Below, piece after piece: positions 1 to 9,042 of a stretch of DNA of 64,000 bases. Below the pieces are notes generated by a model. That model had not been told where the DNA came from, ran no database searches, and saw nothing but the letters and a program-made list of their open reading frames with translations. Numbering within the stretch: the stretch's first letter is position 1; the number at the start of each line of letters is the position of its first letter. The DNA lies in contig JAHEFZ010000001.1 in the NCBI GenBank assembly GCA_024639935.1, positions 62,001-126,000 of the forward strand. The letters run 5' to 3'. The position numbers were made by a program, and so were the translations under genes. This DNA comes from Microbacteriaceae bacterium (GTDB lineage Bacteria > Actinomycetota > Actinomycetes > Actinomycetales > Microbacteriaceae).

Positions 1-232
1 ATTGAAAAATTGTTTGGGCGACGAGTTGTCGATTGGTCCACGTGGAGGGTTCGGCGACGTTGTAAGGCAGTTTGCCGTCATCGATAAAACCTGATGACGT
101 CGGAAATGGTGTCGGCTGCGGCGACAATTCACTATTCAACGAGTCCGTTTCCGGGGTAAGACCACATCCGCCTAACGCAAAAACTACGGCGACAGCAATC
201 ACAGTCGCGACGTTTCTAAGGTGTCGCCTCAT
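1..232 (-). CDS. Lipoprotein, truncated by window start (possibly GH3-like/NagZ family N-terminus)
   Basis: Reverse-strand reading from ATG at 232: MRRHLRNVATVIAVAVVFALGGCGLTPETDSLNSELSPQPTPFPTSSGFIDDGKLPYNVAEPSTWTNRQLVAQTIFQ..., open at the window edge. Signal peptide with lipobox ALGGC. The GH3 suggestion is weak, from the 'W(T/S)xxQLVAQ' pattern. Confidence 0.7.
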   Translation of the reverse strand, partial: MRRHLRNVATVIAVAVVFALGGCGLTPETDSLNSELSPQPTPFPTSSGFIDDGKLPYNVAEPSTWTNRQLVAQTIFQ

Positions 233-311
233 GAGGCACGACCCTATCAGTTGCTTAACTTGATTTATGGAAGTGAACGGGCGGTGAACGGTCCATCGAT
301 CAAATAGAAAT

Positions 312-1079
312 TTAGACGCTGGTGAGTGGAGAAAAAGTTTCCTCTGAAATAAGGTTTCTCATCAATGGATTGGCGTGAATCGTCAGGTTTTCATCGACGT
401 ACAGGACGGCATATCCGCGTCGCCCGGCGTTCGTCGCCGCTTCGTGGCCGCCACTCACAATTGACGTTGCCCACACGTCACTCGCAACGATGTCGTCGGA
501 GATTACGGTTGCTCCTATGGTGCGGGTGCCTGTGGTCACCGATCGCCAAATATGCTCCCCGCGGTCGCCTGTTCCACTTGTCGCGATTGCACTCCACACA
601 GAATTCAACTCAACGGTTGCCAAGGTTCCATGGGTATCGATTGGGTGCCCAATTGCAATCGGCCAGATTCGGGTATCGCCCGACACGATTATGTCCCCGC
701 CAAAATTGAGTGAGAAATCGGTAATGCCGTGGGCACGCAAAACAACTGCCCCGGCCGCAATGGCGTCGGCCTTGACTATTCCGGACAGATCTATGACACC
801 GTCGCTTCGATGAGGGGTGAATGCGCCTCCCGTGTCGTTTCGCCATTCGATTGCACGGGCATAGGTGTCTCGAAAGTCGGCGCTCATCGACTCGAGCGTT
901 ATCTCCCCCCGCGCCAAGTGAGATATCGGTGAGTCTTCCCTATACAGCGAATACTCTTGTTCGAGAGAATCAATTACGCGGGCGACACCCTCGACGGCAG
1001 GTCCCCGAGAATGTTCGAACGCATCCGGAATGCGCAATGAGATAACGGTGCCCATCGCCTCCCAGACATCGACGGTCAT
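312..1079 (-). CDS. apbE: FAD:protein FMN transferase (ApbE family)
   Basis: 255 aa; ApbE-like MGTVISLRI N-terminus, DLSGIVKADAI and LNFGGDIIVSG motifs; adjacent to an FMN-binding protein gene. Confidence 0.85.
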   Translation of the reverse strand: MTVDVWEAMGTVISLRIPDAFEHSRGPAVEGVARVIDSLEQEYSLYREDSPISHLARGEITLESMSADFRDTYARAIEWRNDTGGAFTPHRSDGVIDLSGIVKADAIAAGAVVLRAHGITDFSLNFGGDIIVSGDTRIWPIAIGHPIDTHGTLATVELNSVWSAIATSGTGDRGEHIWRSVTTGTRTIGATVISDDIVASDVWATSIVSGGHEAATNAGRRGYAVLYVDENLTIHANPLMRNLISEETFSPLTSV

Positions 1080-1549
1080 CCGGTGAATCCGGCTTGATCG
1101 AGCGCAGCCTGCGCGGATTGCTTGTATGCCCCGGTCGAAATCGTGGCTCGGGAGACATTCCCGAACTGAACGGTTTGATAGTCAGTCGTGGCCTTCGTGA
1201 GGATTGGAACGACCTGAGCGTTGATCTGGTCGGAGGTTCCATCACCACCAGGGTGCTGCAACGCGGTGGCTGTGGTGATGATGCCACCCTTAATGACAAT
1301 TTCCACCTGCATCGGACCGTACACGGTCTGAACGACGGGCCCGTCGAAGGTGCCGTCCGTCACTGCGGTTGATCCTCCTGCAGTAGAACCTGAGTTCCCC
1401 ACCGAACCATTACCTGGGGTCGAACCAGAGTTAGATGCCGAGTTCTGGCCGGTCGCTGTTCCATCAAGGATTCCAGTTCCGAGAACTATTCCCCCCGCCA
1501 GAACACCCATGGTAGCCATTCCGGTGACAAAAGTTGCTGTTGGTCGCAT
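1076..1549 (-). CDS. FMN-binding domain protein, exported
   Basis: Internal ATG (MRPTATFVTGMATMGVLAGG...) gives a signal/TM segment, a low-complexity G/S/T linker and an FMN-binding domain ('YGPMQVEIVIKGGIITTATALQHPGGDGTSDQIN...VSRATISTGAYKQSAQAALDQAG'). Overlaps apbE by 4 nt. Confidence 0.8.
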   Translation of the reverse strand: MRPTATFVTGMATMGVLAGGIVLGTGILDGTATGQNSASNSGSTPGNGSVGNSGSTAGGSTAVTDGTFDGPVVQTVYGPMQVEIVIKGGIITTATALQHPGGDGTSDQINAQVVPILTKATTDYQTVQFGNVSRATISTGAYKQSAQAALDQAGFTG

Positions 1550-1560
1550 CGTGATTTCTC

Positions 1561-2934
1561 CTACCAAGCAAATTGTTCGTTGTGGATTCGATGTGGCGGC
1601 ACGCCCGCACTGCGGAGGTCTGCAACGAGAGAATTCATCCACGCGCCCGGACCACAGAGGTAAAAATCAACCTCGGATTGCTTATCGATCAGCGCAGAAA
1701 TGCTTACCCCGCGCTCAGATTCTGCCCACGGCAACCATGGGGTTCGGCGTCCCCGTGGCCCTGTTAGCGAATACACGATTCCCTTCTTGGCGTGCGCGAT
1801 TCGGGTGATCTCGTCCATGAGGAACAATTCAGATTCATTTCGGGCGCGCCCGATAACCGTGAGTTCACCCGGTCGGAAGTCCATGGCTTCCACCAGCGCG
1901 CGGATTGGTGCGAGCCCGATTCCTGAACCGATGAGAGCAACTCGAGAAGTCGTCCGTTCGGATTCTGTGAAAATGCCATAAGGACCTTCAAACCACACCG
2001 CGGTGCCTTGTCGAACGTGTTGCAGCAGGGAGGTCGCATCGCCGAGTTCACGCACGGTGATTCGGATTCGATCATCGGTCGGTGCTGCGGAAATCGAAAA
2101 CGGGTGTGACTCTCGCCAAAGGTAAGGGGCGAGGAATCGCCAGTGGGCGAAGTGCCCCGCTTGGAATCCCGCCGCCGCGAGCTCGCGACCGCGCATCGTG
2201 ATTGACACCGTGCCCGGTCCTTCGACCACCACACTTTCGACGACTAGCGCGTGGCGCACCGAGCGCAGCACGGGGAGGATGATGCGGAAAACCACCGTGC
2301 TTACCGTCGCCACCAGATAGAGCCCTAGCCAATACGCTCGGCCGGCGGTGCCTTCAGCGAACAGGGTTCCTTGGGTGAATTGGTGGAACATCCCGAGGTA
2401 CATCGCGACATAACTCAAGAGGTGGATCGCGTGCCACACACCGTGTGGCAAACGTCTCTTGACCGCAACGAGGCTCGTGATGACGATGAGGACAAAGACG
2501 CCCATCGAAAGGAACGACAAGAGCAGGTCATTGACCCCCAGCATCGTGACAATCTCGCTCCACACGTCTGTGTTGACACGTGATGCGTAGTCGACGATGA
2601 GCGCAGCCATGTGCACGATGAGGAGGTAGAGGACGGGTTTACCCAATTTCTTGTGGAGTTCGAGAGCGCGATCGTGGCCGAAGAGCGAGTCGATAATGGG
2701 CACCCGCGCAGCAAGCACCATCATGACGAGGAAGAGGTTGGTGCCAATGAGCCCAGACACCACCCCTACGCCGTAGGGAAGGGCGACGATGTCAAGGAAA
2801 TTCGTTGCGCCACCGTCAGCAAAGAAAAATGCAACAGCGACGGACGTCGAGAGCGGAACCAGCGCCCCCGTAAAGTCCTGCGCTGTCCAGCGGCGTTTCG
2901 CGTGTCGATCGAATTCGCGTTCTCGTGTGGCCAT
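1561..2934 (-). CDS. Ferric reductase-like transmembrane / NAD(P)H oxidoreductase FAD-binding protein
   Basis: 457 aa; several TM helices with His residues, then ferredoxin-reductase-type FAD/NAD domains (HPFSISAAP, GSGIGLAPIRALVE, FYLCGPGAWM). Confidence 0.85.
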   Translation of the reverse strand: MATREREFDRHAKRRWTAQDFTGALVPLSTSVAVAFFFADGGATNFLDIVALPYGVGVVSGLIGTNLFLVMMVLAARVPIIDSLFGHDRALELHKKLGKPVLYLLIVHMAALIVDYASRVNTDVWSEIVTMLGVNDLLLSFLSMGVFVLIVITSLVAVKRRLPHGVWHAIHLLSYVAMYLGMFHQFTQGTLFAEGTAGRAYWLGLYLVATVSTVVFRIILPVLRSVRHALVVESVVVEGPGTVSITMRGRELAAAGFQAGHFAHWRFLAPYLWRESHPFSISAAPTDDRIRITVRELGDATSLLQHVRQGTAVWFEGPYGIFTESERTTSRVALIGSGIGLAPIRALVEAMDFRPGELTVIGRARNESELFLMDEITRIAHAKKGIVYSLTGPRGRRTPWLPWAESERGVSISALIDKQSEVDFYLCGPGAWMNSLVADLRSAGVPPHRIHNEQFAW

Positions 2935-3011
2935 GTTCTCAATAAACGCGAGTCTGCTGTGAAAATACCTGACGTTTCCTGTGAGAAAACTGAGAGTCTT
3001 TCTGCCGTGCG

Positions 3012-3794
3012 TTAAGCGCGGCCAGACTTCATCAAGCCCTTCGCGACAGAAATGAGATAGCGGCGAGGAACAAATCGTCCCGCCATCGCCAAGACGCGGT
3101 TTGCCGCGCCGACGATGACACTGGGGGCCGGAGACCTCGCGTCAAGAGCCGACATGGCGGTGGCAACAACTTGGTTCGGAGTCATGAGCGCGCTTCCCAT
3201 GGACCTTCCACCAGCGACGTCAAAGAATTCTGTAGCCGTGCCGCCCGGGGACACGGCGAGCGCCGTTACTCCCGTTCCCTGTAATTCGCCCCATAGGCCT
3301 TCGGTGAAAGAGAGCACATAGGCTTTCGTCGCCGCGTATACCGCCATGTTGGGGACCGGTTGGTACGCGGCCACCGACGCAATGTTGATGATTGTTCCAC
3401 GACCGCGCTCGACCATAGGAGCCACGAACAACCTGGATAATTGCGTCAGCGAGACGATGTTGACGTTGATTTCGTCGGCCATACTGTCAAGATCTTCGGT
3501 TACGAATTCGCCGATGCGACCCCACCCCGAATTGTTGACGAGAACGTCAATCGGCGTCTTCCCGACCGCGGTCGCGAGTTTTTTCGCCGCTCCCGGAACC
3601 GAAAGGTCGGAGGCGATCACGCGCACAGTCACACCGTGATCCGCGGTGATTTCTTCGGCCAGTGCGGTTAATCGTTCCGTTCGTCGAGCCGCGATGACAA
3701 GATCGTGGCCGCGCGATGCGAATTCGCGAGCAAACACTGCGCCGATTCCACTGCTTGCCCCGGTTATGAGTGCCGTTGGTCGTTTGTCTGTCAT
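3012..3794 (-). CDS. SDR family NAD(P)-dependent oxidoreductase
   Basis: 260 aa; TGASSGIG, NNSG, YAATK motifs. Confidence 0.9.
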   Translation of the reverse strand: MTDKRPTALITGASSGIGAVFAREFASRGHDLVIAARRTERLTALAEEITADHGVTVRVIASDLSVPGAAKKLATAVGKTPIDVLVNNSGWGRIGEFVTEDLDSMADEINVNIVSLTQLSRLFVAPMVERGRGTIINIASVAAYQPVPNMAVYAATKAYVLSFTEGLWGELQGTGVTALAVSPGGTATEFFDVAGGRSMGSALMTPNQVVATAMSALDARSPAPSVIVGAANRVLAMAGRFVPRRYLISVAKGLMKSGRA

Positions 3795-3879
3795 TTCGCC
3801 AGTCTAATCAGAGGACCAACCAGGAAATTCGTCCCACAAATTTCGGAATAATAAACCGAAGTAATGTTAGTATTTTGCC

Positions 3880-4647
3880 ATGGGCCGTCCGCTGAAAGGT
3901 ACGCGACCGATAACCGACCCCACATTGACGAAAGATTTTTGGCTCGAACTATCGGGAATCACCGAGCCATCCCAACGCGAGAAATTCTTGTGGCTGTCAA
4001 TTCATCTCGTTCGCGAGCTTGGCCTCAATCGGTTCAAGGTAACAACAGTCGCACAGATGCTTGGCTATTCGGTGGCAATGGTCAATCATCATTTCGGTTC
4101 ACGCGACGGACTCGTTGCCGAATGCGCAGAACTGGTTCATCAGAACTATTCTCTGGACTTAATTGATGCGACCGAGGCTGCAGAGCGCAATCCACGTTCC
4201 CGACTCGAGGCTTACATTCATGCTCGCGTCGTTTGTGGCCGGAAACTTGGCGGCTGGACACAAGTACTGAATTACCCGTTCCACTCGTTTGAGTCACCCG
4301 AGATTGCGCGCGCGCACTCTGGCGCAGCCTTCGAAAGCAGCTTTTTTCGAAACCTCATGTTCATCACGCAATTGGTTATCGACCTGCAGCAGGGGACTGT
4401 TTCGGAGAATCAACCCGATCGGGAAAAATTCTCGAACGAAATTTTGACGCGGAATCCGAGCGCGATTTTCCACGCGACTAACATCGGTATGGCAACGTCA
4501 GGAGCGGTGATGTGGATGGCGGGACGAATGGATGTTCTCGCTCAGCCACAAGAGTTCGTGGATCTGGCGGATGCGGCCCTCACATGGCAGGTTCAGCACT
4601 TGGTCAACAGCATCACTATCACCGAAAAGGTCGACGCCTCTGCGTAA
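3880..4647 (+). CDS. TetR family transcriptional regulator
   Basis: 255 aa; N-terminal HTH (LGLNRFKVTTVAQMLGYSVAMVNHHFGSRDGLVAE). Confidence 0.75.
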   Translation: MGRPLKGTRPITDPTLTKDFWLELSGITEPSQREKFLWLSIHLVRELGLNRFKVTTVAQMLGYSVAMVNHHFGSRDGLVAECAELVHQNYSLDLIDATEAAERNPRSRLEAYIHARVVCGRKLGGWTQVLNYPFHSFESPEIARAHSGAAFESSFFRNLMFITQLVIDLQQGTVSENQPDREKFSNEILTRNPSAIFHATNIGMATSGAVMWMAGRMDVLAQPQEFVDLADAALTWQVQHLVNSITITEKVDASA

Positions 4648-4682
4648 TACTGGGGACTAATCATTGGTGAAAGGGTTCGATA

Positions 4683-5069
4683 ATGGCGGCTGACAAACTA
4701 ATTTCATCGGGTGGTCCGTGGGAGGACACCATTGGCTATTCGCGAGCAACCGTTGCCGGTCCATCGGTTCATGTCTCGGGAACAACGGCGACCGTAAACG
4801 GTGAGCTCCAGCACGCCGGTGACGCCTATGGCCAGACCAAAGTTGCGCTCGGCATAATCACCGCGGCACTCGCCGAGGCCGGTCACTCGGTGGACGACAT
4901 CGTTCGTACCCGCATGTATTTGTCCGACGCTTCCGACATGGAGGCCGTGGGCAAGGCTCACGGTGAGGTTTTTGCCACAATCAAACCGGCTGCGACCATG
5001 ATTGCCGGACTTCAATTCATCAACCCGCACATGCTCGTCGAAATCGAAGTCGACTCGTACAAACCCTGA
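4683..5069 (+). CDS. RidA family protein
   Basis: 128 aa; YjgF/RidA pattern (YSRATVAGPSVHVSGTTA, RTRMYLSD, P..TMI..L...MLVEIE). Confidence 0.85.
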   Translation: MAADKLISSGGPWEDTIGYSRATVAGPSVHVSGTTATVNGELQHAGDAYGQTKVALGIITAALAEAGHSVDDIVRTRMYLSDASDMEAVGKAHGEVFATIKPAATMIAGLQFINPHMLVEIEVDSYKP

Positions 5070-5099
5070 TCCGTGAGAGCTGCTGGGTAGTATTCGCTC

Positions 5100-6956
5100 A
5101 TGCTCATGGATAGTGCAATCAATCGTCACGGCTTTTCCGGTTTCCGAGAATTACACCAGTGGTCGATTGAGAATCCCGACAACTTCTGGCTCGAGGCGTG
5201 GGACGAATTGGGAATTGTCGGAGTGCGCGGAGAGCGCGCGACGCGAGGGGAAGGCTTCGAAGGGACAGAATGGTTTCCTGACGCTCGACTCAATATTGTT
5301 GACACACTGTTGGCTGGCGATCCGTTGTTTGAGGCGCTGATTTCGTACTCCGAGGATTCGCCGCGACGTTCACTCACGCTTGGGGAACTCCGCGCAGAAG
5401 TCGCAGCCTGCGGATCGGCCCTACGCGCGTCCGGGGTGCACGTTGGCGACCGAGTTGTGGCGTGGACACCGAATGTAATCGAAACAGTGATTTTTGCTCT
5501 TGGCGCACTGTCCATCGGCGCTGTCGTCAGCACGGCATCGACAGATTTTGGTCCGACCGCACTGGTAGATCGGTTCGGCCAGATCGAACCAATCGTCCTC
5601 TTGACGGCGGCATTCGCCCGGTACGGGGGCAAAGAGATCCCCCTTGCCGAATCGATTGCACAGGTGGTCAGTCAATTGCCAACCCTCACGACCGTTGTTG
5701 TGATCGGTGCGACTGACTCGCATTCGACGTGGAATGAGTGGCTTGCACCGCACCACGGTAGCGAGTTGCTGCCCACTCCGCTCTCTTTCAACCACCCGGG
5801 TTTCATTTTGTTTTCGAGCGGAACGACTGGTCGCCCCAAGTGCATTGTTCATTCGGCAGCGGGCGTGTTAATCAAGGTTCTCAGTGAGCAGGGCTATCAC
5901 CTCGATGTGCGATCGGGCGACACCATTCTTTACGCAACCACGTGCGGTTGGATGATGTGGAATTGGTTGTTGTGCGGGCTGGGGCGGGGGGCAACAATCG
6001 TGCTCTGCGACGGTAGCCCTGGGTACCCTGACATTTCCCGCTTGTGGAGAATTGCGCACGACGAACGCTTAACGTTCCTAGGAGTTTCTGCTGCGTTGAT
6101 TGATTCGTGGCGCCGCGCGGCAATTCAACCTCGACATGATTTCGACTTGACCGCACTTCGAACTATCGCGTCCACCGGTTCACCACTTGCGGCGACCGGC
6201 TATGACTGGATTGCCGATGCCGTGTCGAGTGACGTGAAGGTCGCGTCCATCGCCGGTGGCACCGATCTTTGCGGTTGCCTCGTGCTAGGCGTCGATACCG
6301 AGCCGGTCGTGCGCGGTGAAATTCAGGGTCCCGCGTTGGGGCTCGACGTCACCGTATTTCGCGCTGACGGTTCCGAGGCGGAGCGGTCGGAGGAAGGTGA
6401 ACTGGTTTGTCGAACACCTTTCCCCTCGGTCCCGCTGAAGTTTTGGGGGGATGTTGACGGCTCTCGTCGACACGGCGCCTACTTCGACCGCTTTCAGGGG
6501 GTCTGGGCGCACGGGGATTATGCGCGACGAACCGAGGCGGGGGGATTCGAAATCCTTGGTCGTCTCGATGCGACGCTCAACGTCAATGGGGTTCGCATCG
6601 GAACCGCCGAGATTTATCGCGTTGTTTCTTCGATTCCTGGGGTGTTGGAGGCGATGGCGATTGAACAGCCCGATCGTGACAGCGCGCGCGTTGTGTTGTT
6701 CGTGGTCCTCGATCAGCCCCTCACTGACGAGATGGCGGGGCTCATTCGGACCACCCTCCGAACCCAAGCGAGCCCGAGACACGTTCCGGCGATCATCGTC
6801 GACGTTCCTGACCTTCCCCGAACCCGAAGCGGCAAGATGACCGAACTCGCGGTCGCTGACATTGTCACGGGACGCGCTGAGCGTGACACCTCATCGCTAG
6901 CGAACCCCGAATGCCTTCAGTGGTTCAGAGAGTGGGCAGTCGCGTCTAAGCCCTAG
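5100..6956 (+). CDS. Acetoacetate--CoA ligase
   Basis: 618 aa ANL superfamily; ILFSSGTTGRPKCIVH, YATTCGWMMWNWL, GDYARR..GGFEILGRLDATLNVNGVRIGTAEIY, RTRSGKMTELAV. Confidence 0.85.
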   Translation: MLMDSAINRHGFSGFRELHQWSIENPDNFWLEAWDELGIVGVRGERATRGEGFEGTEWFPDARLNIVDTLLAGDPLFEALISYSEDSPRRSLTLGELRAEVAACGSALRASGVHVGDRVVAWTPNVIETVIFALGALSIGAVVSTASTDFGPTALVDRFGQIEPIVLLTAAFARYGGKEIPLAESIAQVVSQLPTLTTVVVIGATDSHSTWNEWLAPHHGSELLPTPLSFNHPGFILFSSGTTGRPKCIVHSAAGVLIKVLSEQGYHLDVRSGDTILYATTCGWMMWNWLLCGLGRGATIVLCDGSPGYPDISRLWRIAHDERLTFLGVSAALIDSWRRAAIQPRHDFDLTALRTIASTGSPLAATGYDWIADAVSSDVKVASIAGGTDLCGCLVLGVDTEPVVRGEIQGPALGLDVTVFRADGSEAERSEEGELVCRTPFPSVPLKFWGDVDGSRRHGAYFDRFQGVWAHGDYARRTEAGGFEILGRLDATLNVNGVRIGTAEIYRVVSSIPGVLEAMAIEQPDRDSARVVLFVVLDQPLTDEMAGLIRTTLRTQASPRHVPAIIVDVPDLPRTRSGKMTELAVADIVTGRAERDTSSLANPECLQWFREWAVASKP

Positions 6957-7956
6957 TTTTTAAGCGCCCGGTTGTTCCTCGAATCACCAAAGTTGCTGAA
7001 ACATGTTGGCGGACGGCCGGTGCGGTGCGGTTGTTGATTCGATAGAGCATGTGCTGTGCCGCGAGTCGACCAAGGTCGGCAAGTGGTTGTGCGATTGTCG
7101 TGAGGTTGAGTCGTCGCAGGCCACCGATGCTGATTCCGTCGTATCCGATGACCGAGATGTCTTCAGGAACCCGCAGGTTCGAGTTCTCCACCGCGGCAAT
7201 CGCCCCAATTGCGGCGACATCGTTTGCGACGAACAGTGCCGTGGGTGACGATGACAATGCCTCGCAGGCCGCCGCGTACCCTTTTGCATCAGTGAGCCCC
7301 CCGGGCACGACCCGAATGTGTTCCGACAATCCGTGCTGGGTCATTGCCAGCCGGTAGCCATCAGCCCGTGCGTGCGACACCGGATTTTCGCCGCCGTCCA
7401 AGTGCACGATTCGAGAATGTCCTAATTCAACGAGGTGATTCACCGCCAGACGAGCTCCCGCAACATCGTCATTGGAAACGGAGTCCATGTTAGGGACCGC
7501 GATATCGTCACGGGTCACAACGACCGTTGGTACGTCTGCGGCGATGGCCCTAAGGACGGATGCGGGCAGCCGATGTGCGATGAGAACTAGACCTTCAACT
7601 TGGAACTGTAAGAGCGTTTCGATTTCTGCGCGTTCCAGTTCTGGGTCTGCCCCTCCCGAAATCAACATCGTGCTGAAACCGTGTTCACGAACTTCAATTT
7701 GAACCCCGTCGAGTATCTCCGCGAAAACCGGGTTGTGTAGATCGAGGATGAGCACCCCGATGGTGTGGCTTCGGCGAACCGCGAGACTTCTCGCCGCCGC
7801 ATTTCGGCGGTACCCCAATTCGGCAACCGCATCCACGATTCGTTGCCGACTCGCATCACTCACCTTCGTCGATCCCGAAAGGGCCAGCGACACGAGCGAC
7901 TTTGACACGCCGGCTCGGGTCGCGACGTCATTAATGGTGGGGCGGGAGGTCGACAT
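6946..7956 (-). CDS. LacI family transcriptional regulator (probable inositol-cluster regulator)
   Basis: 336 aa; TINDVATRAGVSKSLVSLALSGSTKVSDASRQRI HTH; 4 nt downstream of a Gfo/Idh gene in a divergent iol cluster. Confidence 0.9.
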   Translation of the reverse strand: MSTSRPTINDVATRAGVSKSLVSLALSGSTKVSDASRQRIVDAVAELGYRRNAAARSLAVRRSHTIGVLILDLHNPVFAEILDGVQIEVREHGFSTMLISGGADPELERAEIETLLQFQVEGLVLIAHRLPASVLRAIAADVPTVVVTRDDIAVPNMDSVSNDDVAGARLAVNHLVELGHSRIVHLDGGENPVSHARADGYRLAMTQHGLSEHIRVVPGGLTDAKGYAAACEALSSSPTALFVANDVAAIGAIAAVENSNLRVPEDISVIGYDGISIGGLRRLNLTTIAQPLADLGRLAAQHMLYRINNRTAPAVRQHVSATLVIRGTTGRLKTRA

Positions 7957-7960
7957 CGGC

Positions 7961-8953
7961 TCAGTTCACGTCTATAAGCCGAACCGCGGAACCCGTTTCC
8001 ACCGATTGCTCGCACGCGACGGCGATGCGCAAACTTTCGACCGCCGACTCAGGCGGACAGGGGTTCGCAATTTCTCCCGCCGCGAATGAGACGAACGAGT
8101 GCGTCTCGTTTCGGAACGCGTCGCGAAAACGGTCGACGAATCCACGGTACGGGTCGGTGTTGAGGGGCAGGCTGTTCTCCGCGGTTCGTAACGGTGTGCG
8201 CGGGTTGAGCCCAGCGGATATCGAGTCGTAGGAACCGAACGCCTCGAGTCGAACATCCTGGCCGAGTGCATCGTGACGCGTTCCGGTAATGACTACCTGG
8301 ACACCGCTGGTCGTGACGGCGATAACGGAGCACACGTCCGCATCATCAAAATCGGCATAATCAGCGTGAGCGAGGACACCCTTTGTGGCGAAAACCGTTT
8401 CGATCTCGCTTCCCGTTAGCCAGCGAACAAGGTCAAAATCGTGAACGAGCATGTCTCGGAAAATCCCGCCACTACCGGCAATGAACTCCCGTTCGCTCGG
8501 TGTGTGATCGTGCGCCGTCATGGTCAGGGAATACAGCGTTCCGACTCGACCCGATTCGATCGAATCGTGAACCACCCGAATTGCATCATCGAATCGACGC
8601 TGGAATCCGATCTGAAGTGACGAGCCGTGGGCGGACGCCGTGTAAATCACGCCCTGTGTCGCGGCGAGGGTCAGTGCGATGGGTTTTTCACACAACACGG
8701 GAATCCCTCGCGGGAGAACGGCATCGAAAACGAGTTCGTGGGCGTCAGTGCCAACCGCGACAACCGCTGCGTCGGCATCCGTGTCGGCGATGGATTCCCA
8801 GGGTACGACGGTGGCGCCAAACTGAGCCGCAACGGTTTGTGCTCGTTCGTTACTCCGATTTGTAACGGATACGCTGCTCACTCGGGGGTCCGCGACGAGG
8901 TCTTCGATACGAATCGACCCCATTCGGCCTGCCCCGGCAACGAGAACTTTCAC
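7961..8953 (-). CDS. iolG: Gfo/Idh/MocA oxidoreductase (probable inositol 2-dehydrogenase)
   Basis: 330 aa; VAGAGRMGSIRIEDL Rossmann start, CEKPIALT motif; in the inositol cluster. Confidence 0.75.
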   Translation of the reverse strand: MKVLVAGAGRMGSIRIEDLVADPRVSSVSVTNRSNERAQTVAAQFGATVVPWESIADTDADAAVVAVGTDAHELVFDAVLPRGIPVLCEKPIALTLAATQGVIYTASAHGSSLQIGFQRRFDDAIRVVHDSIESGRVGTLYSLTMTAHDHTPSEREFIAGSGGIFRDMLVHDFDLVRWLTGSEIETVFATKGVLAHADYADFDDADVCSVIAVTTSGVQVVITGTRHDALGQDVRLEAFGSYDSISAGLNPRTPLRTAENSLPLNTDPYRGFVDRFRDAFRNETHSFVSFAAGEIANPCPPESAVESLRIAVACEQSVETGSAVRLIDVN

Positions 8954-9014
8954 GGCAAACTCCCTTTTCTCAAAAACGATGTATTGCGGTGCGGACTTTT
9001 AGTCTGCCATACTT

Positions 9015-9030
9015 GTTGGAGCGTTCCAAC
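9015..9030. promoter_or_regulatory. Candidate LacI-family operator palindrome GTTGGAGCGTTCCAAC
   Basis: 16-bp inverted repeat with central CG and one mismatched pair, in the divergent region between iolG-lacI and iolE, 12 nt upstream of the iolE GTG. Confidence 0.6.
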
Positions 9031-9042
9031 GAAAGGTTTCCC

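Noticed and set aside
6946-6956. Overlapping convergent stops of acetoacetyl-CoA synthetase and lacI as a possible antisense regulatory device
   Set aside because: Short convergent overlaps are common in compact genomes and occur elsewhere here (regX3/lipoate ligase, pfkA/hemD); no specific evidence of regulation.
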